A program made the translations under genes and the position numbers. The notes under the pieces are model-generated. The model had not been told where the DNA came from. It worked only from the letters and a program-made list of their open reading frames with translations, and did no database searches. This document shows positions 34,015 through 46,973 of a stretch of 64,000 nt of DNA, piece by piece. This DNA comes from Dentipellis sp. KUC8613 (taxonomy: Eukaryota; Basidiomycota; Agaricomycetes; Russulales; Hericiaceae): the NCBI GenBank assembly GCA_002286715.1, contig NSJX01000006.1, positions 310,001 to 374,000 on the forward strand, read 5' to 3'. Each line of letters starts with the position of its first letter. Position 1 is the stretch's first letter.

Positions 34015-34270
34015 GTGGCAGGGTCTGGGTGGTTGTTCTTGCACGTAATTTATTGAGTTGAAGGACTGTTATGGGTTCCTTGGTCGGCTTGGTTTGTGCT
34101 ACTGTATTCAGGCCCGGGCGGGCGTACGGAGGTGTGTACGCTCGGCGCCCGGTAATCGGTCTCAAAATTACTGTAGGCGTGCTGTGGCTTTGCTCGCTGT
34201 TGTATGTGCATGCTCGGAGCCCGGATGTATGCCACCCTCACACATGATTGTTACCTATCGCATGCTTTGA

Positions 34271-34853
34271 TATGGCAAACGAGACTGTCCTGCTCATTTC
34301 CGCGCGTCGGGCATCACGGATTTCGAAGTCCGCTTTTCGGCAGCCGCGGCAAAGGCGGGACCCAGGATACCGCCCGCGCGATCACTCTCTTACGTAATCA
34401 TATCATCGCTGCCTCAGTCGTTGGCGTTGTCGAGCTTTCGATAGCAGTTTCTCGACGCCAGACTTCAGTTTCTTTTGTTAAAATTCGGATTTTGGCTTCC
34501 GATATCTGATTTCGATTTTTGACCATGAGATTCGGGTTTTGGGTGCCAAAATCGGTAGATTCATGCACAGAAAACAAAGATTATGTTGTATCTCATGAAG
34601 TACATATGCTAGACAAATGAAAGTTGTACCGTTGGAATCGCCTTCTCGAGACGTTTCTAATAATATATAGCATTATGTGTTTTGACACAGTTTCGAAATT
34701 CGATGTTGAAGATATAGAATACCCCATATCTCATGAAGGAGTGATGATATGTGGAATCGGACAACTGTACCGTGTTCGCATTGACGAGAGCTTTCTGTGG
34801 ACACAAAGAACGTACCACTTTGTCCATTTTTCAATTGCAGAAAGCGACAGGGT
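34271..34853 (+). repeat. Left inverted arm of the element
   Basis: Inverted copy of 36160-36742. It contains short internal repeats of the type ATTCGG-TTTTGG around 34484-34560. The arm may continue into the gap, so 583 bp is a minimum. Confidence 0.9.
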
Positions 34854-35613
34854 NNNNNNNNNNNNNNNNNNNNNNNNNNNNNNNNNNNNNNNNNNNNNNN
34901 NNNNNNNNNNNNNNNNNNNNNNNNNNNNNNNNNNNNNNNNNNNNNNNNNNNNNNNNNNNNNNNNNNNNNNNNNNNNNNNNNNNNNNNNNNNNNNNNNNNN
35001 NNNNNNNNNNNNNNNNNNNNNNNNNNNNNNNNNNNNNNNNNNNNNNNNNNNNNNNNNNNNNNNNNNNNNNNNNNNNNNNNNNNNNNNNNNNNNNNNNNNN
35101 NNNNNNNNNNNNNNNNNNNNNNNNNNNNNNNNNNNNNNNNNNNNNNNNNNNNNNNNNNNNNNNNNNNNNNNNNNNNNNNNNNNNNNNNNNNNNNNNNNNN
35201 NNNNNNNNNNNNNNNNNNNNNNNNNNNNNNNNNNNNNNNNNNNNNNNNNNNNNNNNNNNNNNNNNNNNNNNNNNNNNNNNNNNNNNNNNNNNNNNNNNNN
35301 NNNNNNNNNNNNNNNNNNNNNNNNNNNNNNNNNNNNNNNNNNNNNNNNNNNNNNNNNNNNNNNNNNNNNNNNNNNNNNNNNNNNNNNNNNNNNNNNNNNN
35401 NNNNNNNNNNNNNNNNNNNNNNNNNNNNNNNNNNNNNNNNNNNNNNNNNNNNNNNNNNNNNNNNNNNNNNNNNNNNNNNNNNNNNNNNNNNNNNNNNNNN
35501 NNNNNNNNNNNNNNNNNNNNNNNNNNNNNNNNNNNNNNNNNNNNNNNNNNNNNNNNNNNNNNNNNNNNNNNNNNNNNNNNNNNNNNNNNNNNNNNNNNNN
35601 NNNNNNNNNNNNN
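34854..35613. other. Assembly gap (760 N)
   Basis: A run of N. Open frames reported across it are meaningless. It sits between the inverted arms, where assembly commonly fails. Confidence 1.
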
Positions 35614-36159
35614 GCCCGGAAGTTGCCTTGAAGTCGCGCTGAAGGGCCTCAAAGTGGCGCTGAAGTCCTTGTAGGTTTCCTGATGCAGGTATGGACATAT
35701 TGGCTGGAAATGGAGTGATGACAGGATGTACAGCAGGGTGAGAGGGAAATGGCTGGAAGGCCAGGTGCATGTGCGCGCAGTCAGGTGCGAGCAGACGAGG
35801 GGAGAGTGGGAGGTGCAAGGGCGGGCGAAGAAGAGCGAGCAATGCAGTGCACAGATGGGCGCGTGTTTACGTGGGGGGCAGCGCGGGGGGGGTAGCCCAT
35901 CGCTGTAGCTGACGAAGAGGAGGTATAGACAATGCTGGCGGCCGGCCAAGCTATACTGTCACATGACTTGACGTGTTGCTGTGTTGCGATAGTGGTAAAA
36001 GTGATGGGCGGCGGTGCGGTGCGGCAGCGCAAACAGCAAGGGCAGGACATGGTGGACTTGCAGCCTCGCAGTCAGACGTGTATAGAGATGGAGTGTTCGG
36101 GCCATGGTTGTTGCGGGGATACGGTCTTACTTTTCTCAGTAGAGATACCACATGATGGC

Positions 36160-36742
36160 ACCCTGTCGCTTTCTGCAATTGAAAAATGGACAAAGTGGTA
36201 CGTTCTTTGTGTCCACAGAAAGCTCTCGTCAATGCGAACACGGTACAGTTGTCCGATTCCACATATCATCACTCCTTCATGAGATATGGGGTATTCTATA
36301 TCTTCAACATCGAATTTCGAAACTGTGTCAAAACACATAACACTATATATCATTAGAAACGTCTCGAGAAGGCGATTCCAACGGTACAACTTTCATTCGT
36401 CTAGCATACGTACTTCATGAGATACAACATAATCTTTGTTTTCTGTGCATGAATCTACCGATTTTGGCACCCAAAACCCGAATCTCATGGTCAAAAATCG
36501 AAATCAGATATCGGAAGCCAAAATCCGAATTTTAACAAAAGAAACTGAAGTCTGGCGTCGAGAAACTGCTATCGAAAGCTCGACAACGCCAACGACTGAG
36601 GCAGCGATGATATGATTACGTAAGAGAGTGATCGCGCGGGCGGTATCCTGGGTCCCGCCTTTGCCGCGGCTGCCGAAAAGCGGACTTCGAAATCCGTGAT
36701 GCCCGACGCGCGGAAATGAGCAGGACAGTCTCGTTTGCCATA
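36160..36742 (-). repeat. Right inverted arm of the element
   Basis: Reverse complement of 34271-34853 with no length difference seen. It ends at GCCATA, followed by CTTTGA. Confidence 0.9.
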
Positions 36743-37045
36743 CTTTGATACCCCATCGCGCTCCGTCTGTCTCTGGCTTGGTCTCTCTCTCGGTTTCTCG
36801 TGGGTCTCGTCTAGCCTCTGTTTATGTATTGGACCCGGCCACCCTATACCACAAACCACACACAGCACTACGGCACTAGCACTATAGAGCGTTAGAGTAA
36901 TACAACAGATAATATACATCGCAAGTCAGATGAAGGAGGATGAAGATGATGGCGTGAATGACTATAAGTAAGGGTGGATGCTATAACTGTTCCAAGCAAA
37001 GCAATAAACCAACATAATAAAAGGAGATGAGATGAGAGAATGAGG

Positions 37046-38285
<1,240 letters not shown>

Positions 38286-38610
38286 ATATGACTAGAACGC
38301 GCAAGAGGGTGGCCAGATGGGGATGCTTGTGCGTTTGAGCTCCTTGCTGTTTAGATACGCCGTTCTGTATGTAGCAGGAAGCGAATGTGCTTGTATGTAC
38401 GGGTATATGAGGACCAGAGGGAGGTATAGACGAGGCGTTGTGTTGTAGGCGGGAGTCGTGAGGCAGCAGCGGTGGAGACGCGGTGGTCCGAGACCGGTGC
38501 GCTCGCCTGCCCGCCCGTCCGCGTGGACTTGTGCCCGGGCCCGCCCGAGCTCTCCGTCGCGCCGCTCATTTGCTCCCTCTCTCGTCCCAACACTCCGTTC
38601 AGTCTACACC
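38286..38610. promoter_or_regulatory. Bidirectional promoter between Rab and ATP15
   Basis: 325 bp between divergent start codons. No TATA box; pyrimidine-rich just before ATP15 (38540-38600). Confidence 0.55.
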
Positions 38611-38954
38611 ATGTCTGCTACCTGGCGCCAGTTCTTCACGTGCGTTGTCCTTTTTTCTGTCCTCACATACACGTCGAAGCGTACGACGAGCTGACGCGTG
38701 GGCGCACACAGGTACAACAAATTCACCCAGATCGCCGCGCGCGCGGTGCGCCAGTCGCTCAAGGAGGAGGAGCGTCTGGCCGCTGAGAAGCGTGGGCTCA
38801 CGGTCCTGCGCTACCAGCACTGGGAGAACGGCAAGGGCGGCGAGCAGGTGCGCATCGTGTTCTTTGTATCGCAGGCTACAGCTGACGTGTCGTGCGTTAG
38901 GTCTCCCTGGTGCCGCCTGAGGGCGAGGCCCCGACCAAGTCGGCAGCGGTTTGA
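38611..38954 (+). CDS. ATP15: Mitochondrial F1 ATP synthase subunit epsilon
   Basis: Small central-stalk subunit of mitochondrial F1-ATPase. Exons 38611-38639, 38712-38847 and 38901-38954 join to 72 aa, within the usual 50-75. The start MSATWRQFFTYNKFTQIAAR matches the family's W-R-x-A/F-x-x-YN/SYxxY N-terminus, with AVRQSLKEE following. As usual for this subunit there is no cleavable presequence. Length, N-terminal wording and intron phases agree. Confidence 0.92.
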
Positions 38955-40090
38955 GAGGAGAAGGGGGTTGTTGGGGGTGAGCGCCGCGGCGGTGCTGGAC
39001 AGTTGCTGTAGAGTCGCAGTGCGCTTCAAAATCGACTTTTCCGTTGTTCGCTGTTCGCCTCCGCGTCCACGCTTGGCCCAAAATGCTCGTCTACAACGGT
39101 GCGCATATTCCGAGACTCGGCTGCCGGATGCCTGCCCATGCCGAGGTCGCGTGTGCGTAAGAATGTTCAGGCAGATGGGCACTGCGACTTGGTAAGTCAT
39201 TGCCGCTGCTGGAGATTCCGGCTTTGCTCTGTGCTCTCGGGCCTCGGTCTCCGCACCGCGCGCGCATCCAAGCTTCTACTGTCAATAGGCACCTGGGCCT
39301 CGAGTGAACATGCCGCCCAGTTCCAATATGGGCCTATTGCTGTGCGCATTGTAGGACCTCGTCCGGCGATACCATCGATATACCATGCCACGACCAAACA
39401 TGGATCCACGGCCACCTTCGCGGCTTCACGAACTGAATTGAAGCCCGCACACATGCAGTGCGCGTTGCCTGCCATAGCGAGTACCGCTGCAGGTGCATGA
39501 TGGTGAATCTCGTAAGGATACACTGCGACGGTCCATCGGACCATATCAGTCGTACAGTCGCCCCGATATATAAAAGACTGGCGCCCCGCAATCGCCACGG
39601 CCGCGAGGATTCTGTGCAGGATCCGCTCCCAGACCGCCTCGTTGCTTGGGCCTCGGCGTCGTCTATGGCAACGGACGTCCAGCAGCGGGGCGCTCGACTC
39701 GCCGTCGCCGCAGCGAGGCGACGACTGAATTTGCGCCACAGCACGTGCCGGCTCCTCGCGGGTTTATGAGCGCCGCCCCAAGAACGCGCTCGCGCTTTTT
39801 TTCTCCCTGCGACCACGACCATCGACTGCCCCTCTTCCGTCTCTGCATCCCCGTGTGCGTGTACGACCTCAACCTCAATTTCCGCCTGATTTTTCCGTGT
39901 GCGTATGCTCCGTTGCCGTGCCCCCACGCCCCCGGCGCCTGGCCGCGGCAGTGCTGCGCAGGCGCTCGCCCATAAAAACGCATGCTGACACCTCTTTTCC
40001 TCCCCCCTTCTCTCCATCTCCCGCTCCCAACAGGTCGCTCTCCCCCCTTTTCGTTCACTCAACCCCCCTTCGATCCAAGAACTAGCAAAA
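38955..40090. other. Intergenic: ATP15 to GIS2
   Basis: About 1.1 kb. A 180-codon minus-strand frame at 39197-39739 has no recognisable domain and I do not call it a gene. The last 100 bp are strongly pyrimidine-rich (CTCTTTTCCTCCCCCC and similar), typical of a highly expressed gene's start region. Confidence 0.5.
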
Positions 40091-41548
40091 ATGGCCGGAG
40101 CTCGTGGATGCTTCAACTGTGGTGGCTGTGCGTGGTGTTTTCGTGTCGTCGTCGATCGTTCTTGTCGCTGTTGCCCATGTCGCCCTTGATCGCGCGCTGC
40201 TGCCTGCTGATCCTGTCGGTTGCCGTCTGGTATCGCACGGTCCAAGTTGTTGAGATGGCATGCCATTTCGGAGAAACGACTTTGGCAGTAGTAGCTCACC
40301 TCGTTCTTCAAACCTACCCCTTTGCCCTTCTCCTTCTCCCACCCGTTTCCTTCTTCACCATATCCTTATTTTCTTTCCATCTCCTCTTCCATTCCCCTTC
40401 CCGTTCATTTTCGTCTCGTTTCATTTCTGCTGTGTGGTGCGGTGCTGACGGAGACCGCATTTTTGCTTTCCATATACCCTGACGTATACGTCCATGTCGA
40501 TACCCGCCCCTCCGCGCGCTCGCGATCAATAATAAATGCAAATTTATCACTCGGGGCGTTGCCGTTGGCGTGCGGGGGTCGTCGTGTCGTCGTCTATTCC
40601 ACCACATCGCCGGCATCGCACGCACGAACGGACGCGCGTTCTGCTTGCTGCTCGCCAGTCGGACACCAGGCTGCCAACTGCCCCAAGGCAGGCACGCCCA
40701 CATGGTAAACCCCGACTTGTTGTGTAAGTGCCCGCGAGCGTGCTGACGAGGATCTGTCTGGCGTGTTTTCCGACAGCTACAACTGTGCGTTGTTATCTGC
40801 GCTTTTTTGGTGTTTGCGAAGGGGAGCTGACGGATTGTGTAGGCGGCCTTGAGGGCCATGTCTCCCGTGACTGCACGATGGAGCAAAAAGCAAAGACCTG
40901 CTACCGCTGCGGCCAGGAGGGCCATCTCGTGCGTACTCTCTTCCCATGCACGTCATGCGAAGACTCACGAATTGGTGGTATGGACAGAGCCGTGACTGCC
41001 CCGAGAGCGCGAACGCTGGCGCAGGCGGGTTCAACAGCTTCGGCGGCGGCTCCGGCGCGGAGTGCTACAAGTGCGGCAAGGTCGGCCACATCGCGCGCTC
41101 GTGCCCTGAGGCTGCGACTGGCGGTCGTGGCGGGTACGGCGGCGGCGCTGCGTACGGCAACTTTGGCGGAGGCCAGAGGACTTGGTGCGTTTTTCGGTGA
41201 CTCCTTCGCCGGGCCGCGGATACTGACGCGACGCGCAGCTACACCTGCGGTGGTGTCGGCCACTTGTCGCGCGATTGCGTGCAGGGCTCGAAGTGCTACA
41301 ACTGCTCTGGCATTGTGAGTGTTGCTCCATGGGGTTTGGGATTGTACTGATGCGCGCGGTTTACGTGCAGGGTCACATCAGCCGCGACTGCCCGCAGCCC
41401 CAGAGGCGCGCGTGCTACACCTGCGGGTCTGAGGGGTGCGTATTTTTCCCGTGTTCCGTGTAGCGAGAGCATAGGCTGATCTGGCTGCTCTAGCCACATC
41501 TCGCGCGACTGCCCAGGCGTCTCTGCCGACACCGGCGCGCCCGCCTAA
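40091..41548 (+). CDS. GIS2: CCHC zinc-knuckle nucleic-acid-binding protein, Gis2/CNBP/Byr3 type
   Basis: Binds single-stranded nucleic acid and links to translation control. Seven CCHC knuckles after splicing: CFNCGGFGHQAANC, CYNCGLEGHVSRDC, CYRCGQEGHLSRDC, CYKCGKVGHIARSC, CYTCGGVGHLSRDC, CYNCSGIGHISRDC and CYTCGSEGHISRDC. A Gly-rich spacer (AGAGGFNSFGGGSG and ATGGRGGYGGGAAYGNFGGG) surrounds the fourth knuckle. It ends DTGAPA then TAA. About eight exons, most introns near 50-60 nt and several falling inside a knuckle. Intron 1 (40128-40658) is 531 nt and splits the first knuckle. Seven knuckles equals the count in yeast Gis2 and human CNBP. Confidence 0.95.
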
Positions 41549-42003
41549 ACACAACACGTGTGGGCGGAGTGTTGATAGTGCTTGTGCTGTGCTCGCTCGC
41601 CATGGCTTGTATTCTTCTTGACCACTCACTTTTCTTGACCCGTCTCGCGACGGCACATGTCCTGCGTCCCGTCTGGTAGTTGTTGTGTTGATACGATACG
41701 AAGCATACGCGGTCCTTGTTGTGTGAAATGTCGACGGGATGTTGTAGTTGTTGCAATAAATACACGGGTTGCAGCAAGTCGCGTGAGGGTTGTTTAGCGT
41801 GTTGAGGCTGCTGGTCTCGACGATGGCTGGAGTCGCCCAGGGAGGTCCAGGGCCCAGCTTCCCGGGCCCGCCCGGTTCCCACGGGGGAGGATGATTCCTG
41901 CGTATCGCGTTGTTCCAATTTCTCACTCCCCTAATTCACTCCGGCCGTCCTCTCCTCCTCTCTCTTCCTTATCCTCATCCACCATTCTCTCCTCCTCCTA
42001 GAC

Positions 42004-42761
42004 ATGCTCCGCACACTCGCTCTCCGCACCGCGCGCCGCGGCCTCGCCACCGCCGCCCCCGTCGCCCCGTCCTCCGTCACCGGCGCCGCGGCGGCCGCGC
42101 CCATCCCGCTCGGGAACGTCGAGGCGCAGTGGGCGCGCCTGTCCGCGGACGAGCAGCTCGCCGTGCACCAGCAGCTCGAGTCGCTGCAGAAGAAGGACTG
42201 GAAGGAGCTCTCCATTGACGAGAAGAAGGCCGGTGCGTGTCGCTGCGCTCTGCGCCTTTTCTGCTGGCACCGCGCCGCGCGCAACGGACTTGTGCTCATG
42301 CTTGCTTGCCTCCCCGCCCCGCAGCGTACTACGTCGCGTTCGGCCCGCACGGCCCCCGCACGCCCGTGAACCCCGCCGGCACCGTGCCCAAGGTCATCTT
42401 CGGCGTCGCCGCGCTCGTCGCGAGCGCAGGCCTCATCTACGCCGGGCTCCGCTCTCTCGGTGCGTCATTTTTGCTGCGCCATTTCTGCTGCGCGTGTGCT
42501 GAGGCTGCGCGTGTCCTGCAGCGCCGCCCCCGCCGCGGACGCTCACGAAGGAGTGGGAGGAGGCCACGAACGAGCGCGCGAAGGAGCTCAAGATCAACCC
42601 TATCTCCGGTGCGTCCCGCTCGCGGATATGCCTCGGGCGCGGGTTGTTGCTCATGTGTTCTTTTGCTTTTGCTTTTGTCTTTGTCTTTGCTCTTCCTCTT
42701 GTGCGCGGCAGGTATCTCGTCGGAGGGCTACCAGGGCAAGGGCTTCGTGCAGAGCAAGTAA
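42004..42761 (+). CDS. COX5: Cytochrome c oxidase subunit 5 (COX4/Cox5 family), mitochondrial
   Basis: Nuclear-encoded subunit of respiratory complex IV in the inner mitochondrial membrane. Arg-rich presequence MLRTLALRTARRGLATAAP, matrix helix EAQWARLSADEQLAVHQQLE and KKDWKELSIDEKKAAYYVAF, then PHGPRTP. A single membrane helix follows (VIFGVAALVASAGLIYAGL), then the intermembrane tail TKEWEEATNERAKELKINP. The protein ends GFVQSK, very like the yeast Cox5 ending. About 165 aa over four exons. A pyrimidine-rich stretch precedes the ATG. The third intron carries a CTTTTG/CTTTGT repeat near 42658-42692. Confidence 0.93.
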
Positions 42762-43130
42762 GTCTGCTGCGTGCGTCGCCGTTGCTGCCGCTGCCGCTGC
42801 GGACGGGCGTCGTAAAAGAGCGAACGAGGGTCGGCGTGCGTGTGTGCACGCGTGTGTTGTTATCCTATTGCTGCTACTCTCGGCTGCGAATAAACTACAT
42901 GGCCTTGTTTTGCTGTCGTTTCTCTCTATGGAAGGGTCGGACTCGTATGCTACATTTTTGTGATGCCGTAATTCGGCGTAAGGGGTGTCTGTCATATGTG
43001 CTAGTCGTGATTGGCCTGACGGGGTTTGCGCCGTCGTGCAGCTGCGCTTCTGCCTTGTAGAAAGGTAGAAAGGAAAATGGATAGCATCATGCGAAGAATA
43101 CAGTGACAGTGACAACGCCGGAAGCTCAGA

Positions 43131-44369
43131 CTACGCCTTCTTTTCGTCCTTCCCCGGGCTCTTCTCCTTCTCGTCCTTCTTCTCCGCCTTCTTCTCCTTC
43201 TCGCCCTCCCGCCCCGCCTCCTCCTCGAGCTCGACGCGGCCGATCGTCGCCTTGTTGTCCACGAGCGCATGCAGCGCGATGACCGCGCGCACGAGGCTGC
43301 TGAGGTACACGACGAGCAGCTCGTCGTTCGTCGTCGCGGCGAACGCGCCCGTGAGCTGCGGCGCGCCGAGGTCGGGCAGCAGGTTGAGCGCGTCCTGGAG
43401 GTGGTACACGATCGCGTGGTTCACGGGCATGCGCCCCGCGGCGACGTCCGCGAGGTACCGCTGGATGTCGCCCAGCCGCGCCTCGAGCCCGCGCAGCGAC
43501 GCGAGCTGCTCCGACACGCGCGTCGAGAGCGTCGTCGTCGTGCTGTCTTTGATGTCGCGCAGGAGGTGCTCGACGCCGATTTCTTCGGCCTCTTCGGCCT
43601 CGATTGCGGAGGGCGCGTGCAGGAAGGTTTTGCGCGTCTCCGTGCCGTCCTATGTGTGAGTATGATGGGTGTGAGGTGTAAGCGCTGCACTGGGAAGGAT
43701 GGGGCGTACGTCTTTGATTTCTTCGACGGCAAAGTAGGCGTCGGTGGGGATCCCGACTGTTGTTGGTCGCACGTCGACGATGACCATGACGGGCCGCGGG
43801 ATGATGCGCTTGAAGACCTCGTTAATCTCGATGTCCGATGCGCGCAGCTTCGGGCCTGTGTGATACCACCCGATTATACGTTCTCTCGCTGCAGACGTCG
43901 AACAAACACACAAGCGCGCAAGATGGAGATGCGTGAGCACGGCGCGCGGGGCACAGGGGCGCGACTCACGGACCGTTGACCTTCTTGAACATGTCGAACA
44001 TGCCCTCGATGTAGTTGTGGTCGAGAAACCATGTTCTACTGTCTTTCTCGTCTTCTTCGAAGGGTATACCGAACGAGTTGGCGACGTTGATCGTTTTGCC
44101 GTTGTCCTGTCCTAGCAGCACGCCGACCACACGCTTCGAGGTGTTGCGTGAGACAGACCGCGCATGGTGGTCTGTGACTGAGAGTAGTACGAGCGGGTGT
44201 ACGACTGTACAGGTCAGTTGTAAGTGGCTGGTGGTGAGGTCATTAAGCGCAGATCGGGAGGCGTACCGACGGTGGTGCCTGCGAGGGCTGCTAGCTACAA
44301 ACTCTGAAGGTCAACACTTGCCCACACATCGTACGCAATACTCACTTGTTCTGATTCTGTGGCGACCAT
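43131..44369 (-). CDS. RPN8: 26S proteasome regulatory subunit Rpn8 (MPN domain)
   Basis: Lid subunit of the 19S particle and scaffold partner of the deubiquitinase Rpn11. From [14 protein letters not shown], the MPN domain reads [62 protein letters not shown] and VMVIVDV. The JAMM metal ligands are missing, as expected for the inactive Rpn8 branch. The C-terminal helical half ([40 protein letters not shown]) is followed by a Lys/Glu-rich tail ending GKDEKKA, also typical. About 330 aa over roughly five exons. Divergent from SF3B2 over only 163 bp. Confidence 0.95.
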
Positions 44370-44532
44370 GGCTATAGCGTGTAGGGAGGATTAGCAGACG
44401 CGCACACCAGGCTGAGGACGCGCATGCGGACGCGCGTCTTATTTGCACTTATTGACCAAAGGCCTCGTCGGTTACGTCAGCAGCCTCCTCTCTCCTCTGC
44501 TCAGCACTGCTCGAGCCACCGTCCCTGTCCTC
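44370..44532. promoter_or_regulatory. Bidirectional promoter between RPN8 and SF3B2
   Basis: 163 bp between divergent start codons, the tightest in the window. A pyrimidine-rich segment (CTCCTCTCTCCTCTGCTC) lies at about 44486-44503 on the plus side. Confidence 0.6.
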
Positions 44533-46701
44533 ATGGCCACCGCCGTCCAGTCCGCACCCGTCGTCAACGGCCACACCACTGAGCTCAAGTCCTCTGCGGG
44601 AAAGATCAAGAGCAAGAACCAGCTCCGCCGGCTCAAGCAGAAGCAGAAGAAGGTCGCGGCTGCGCAGGTGCGTGCTTGTCCGTCCGTGGCGTGTGGTGGG
44701 CTGGTGCTCACCGCGTGGTGTGTGGTGGTGCAGGAACCGACAGCGAATGGGAACGGCGGGGCGGTGAAGGAGGACGCGGAGGAGAAGAAAGAGGAGGTGA
44801 AGCGCGAGAATGTCGAGTACGTGTCTGAGCAGCTGGATGTTAAGGGCCCTGCCCTCGAAGCATTCTCCGACGTCTTTGCCCGCTTCCAGTTCTCCCCTGA
44901 GGCAGATGCAGTGCGTTCTCTCCCCATTCTCTATGCTGCCCCCGGTCCGACTGACCGCGCACCGTGCCGCCCGATAGGTGAAAAGCGAAGAGCCCACAAA
45001 AGGCGAGGTGATCTACTCGGACGACGACATGGCGTCCGAGACGGACTCCGAGGCCGAGGGCGAGAAAAAGCCGCTCTCGAAGAAGAAGCAGCGCAAGCTG
45101 AACCGGCTCACTGTCGCCGAGCTCAAGCAGCTCGTCAAGAAACCCGAGGTCGTCGAGTGGACAGACGTCTCCGCGGCGGACCCGCGTCTGCTCCTGCACC
45201 TCAAGTCGTACCGCAATACCGTCCCGATTCCGATTCATTGGAGTGCGAAGCGCGACTACCTCCAGGGCAAGCGCGGTATCGAGAAGCCGCCGTTCCAGCT
45301 CCCCGCGTATATTGCCGATACGGGTATCGCGACACAACGCGATGCGGTGAAGGAGAAGGAGGCGAATATGAGTCTCAAGCAGAAGACGCGCGAGCGTGTG
45401 CAGCCCAAGATGGGTAAGATCGACATTGACTACCAGAAGCTGCACGACGCGTTCTTCAAGTTTCAGACAAAACCACCTGTCACGGGTTTCGGCGAGATGT
45501 GCGTCCTCTGCCTTGTGCTGTATGTGTGTTTTATGCTAATGCGCATGCAGGTACTACGAGGGTAAGGAGTTCGAGACGTCGCTGAAGGAGAAAAGGCCAG
45601 GTGATTTGTCGCCTGAACTCGTCGAGGCGCTGTCGATACCGCCGCTCGCACCCCCACCATGGCTTATCAGCATGCAGCGGTTCGGTCCTCCACCAAGCTA
45701 CCCAACTTTGAGAATACCGGGGCTGAACGCGCCCATTCCTGAAGGGTATGCGCCACCCTCAGTCTCTACGTCCTGATTCTAATATATATCGTCTCGGTAG
45801 TGCACAGTGGGGATTCCATCCAGGAGGCTGGGGTAAGCCGCCCTTGGACGAGTATAACCGACCGTTGTACGGCGATGTGTTCGGTGTCCTGCCAAGGACA
45901 AATGACACAGATGTGCGCGTGCATCCTCTTATCGGTGACAGCACACTGACGGTGGTTTTAGGTCGGCGAACCGGTTGATAAAAATCTGTGGGGGGAACTG
46001 GAACCCGAAGAAGGTATGTACATGCGGCACGCCTTTCTCACGTCCTATCTTACGAGCGCTGCGCACAGAGGAAGAAGAGTCCGAGGAGGAGGAAGAGGAG
46101 GAGGAAGAGGAGGAAGAGCCCGAGTCAGCGCCTGCCGATGGACTGCAGACACCATCAGGGCTGGAGACGCCGTCCGGAATGACGTCTGTCGTATCGACTG
46201 TTGCGGGTGGGCTCGAGACGCCCGACTTCCTCGAGCTACGGAAGAACGCAACAAGACCGGCCGCACAAGAAGAACCGAGTGGGCCGAGATCGCTGTACCA
46301 GGTCGTGCCCGAGAAGCAGACAAATGTGCGCGGGCTCATGGGCAGCGAGCGAGGGTACGACGTCAGCGGGGTGTCGGGGGCGCCAATCCCTGTGCTTGGG
46401 GACGAGCGGGGGACGAAGGTGCGTGCCTGTGGCTTCTGTGGCGTTGTGGAGCTGACGGGAGCCGTGTGTGCAGCGCAAGGCGAACGGCGTGGACATGTCG
46501 ATCGATGCGGGGGAGCTGGAGGGCATGTCGGAAGAGGAGCTGCGGCGACGGTACGAGGAGCATGCGCGGGGGTCGGCTGGTGTTCCGGGAGGGCGGGGAG
46601 AGGATTTCTCGGATATGGTGGCGAAGGAGATGGCGAAGAAGCGGCAGAAGATGGAGGCAGACCGGGAGAGAGGGAAGAAGGGGAAGGACTTCAAGTTCTG
46701 A
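44533..46701 (+). CDS. CUS1: Splicing factor 3b subunit 2 (SAP145/Cus1)
   Basis: U2 snRNP component that helps hold the branch-site duplex. Basic N-terminus (KIKSKNQLRRLKQKQKKV), then the family core: SKKKQRKLNRLTVAELKQLV, PEVVEWTDVSAADPRLLLHL, NTVPIPIHWSAKRDYLQGKR, then FQLPAYIADTGI. The PSP domain follows: PPWLISMQRFGPPPSYPTLR, GLNAPIPEG, AQWGFHPGGWGKPPLDE and RPLYGDVFG. An acidic run of Glu (about 46075-46125) and a basic C-terminus KGKDFKF complete it. About eight exons. The first in-frame ATG is at 44533; the frame is open further 5' only through non-ATG codons. The core wording is highly specific. Confidence 0.95.
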
Positions 46702-46973
46702 GGTGGCGGGGGGAGGGGTGGGTGTACCATAGGGGTTTCTGTACATTGTCATCGCGGTGTCCGTGCTCAGTCCGTTCCGCGAATTCTATCATAAGTTTAG
46801 TGTTGGTTGTACGAGATATCACGTCGGTTCCTGGAGAGCGGCGGGCGAAGAGGTGATCCGGACTTGAGCGCGCGTGCATCGGCTGTGCACCTTCACTCAG
46901 CTCTTGCTCGAAGCGGCCACACCTCATCATCTCCTCTGCTCTCCTTCCGCCTCCCTCCATCTCCTCATCCCCC

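Larger units (their letters stand above)
34271..36742. mobile_element. Candidate DNA transposon with long terminal inverted repeats, internally gapped
   Basis: Outer ends read TATGGCAAACGAGACTG inward from both sides. Arms 34271-34853 and 36160-36742 are inverted copies of equal length (583 bp), with about five mismatches seen by eye. The sequence CTTTGA sits directly outside both ends (34265-34270 and 36743-36748), a likely 6 bp target-site duplication. The interior is a 760 bp N gap plus 35614-36159, in which no transposase was recognised. On the minus strand the part next to the gap encodes a short repeat-like LQGLQRHFEALQRDF. The family is unknown: long inverted repeats recall MULE-type elements, but those make 8-11 bp duplications. 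It is likely non-autonomous. Confidence 0.7.

Noticed and set aside
34624..35949. Long frames spanning 34854-35613
   Set aside because: They are open only because N codons cannot be read as stops.
39197..39739. 180-codon minus-strand frame between ATP15 and GIS2
   Set aside because: No recognisable domain, no splice chain, and open frames of similar length exist on the other strand; chance in GC-rich DNA is the simpler reading.
43650..44369. Missing JAMM metal ligands in the MPN domain as a sign of decay
   Set aside because: Rpn8 proteins naturally lack the JAMM site; only Rpn11 has it.
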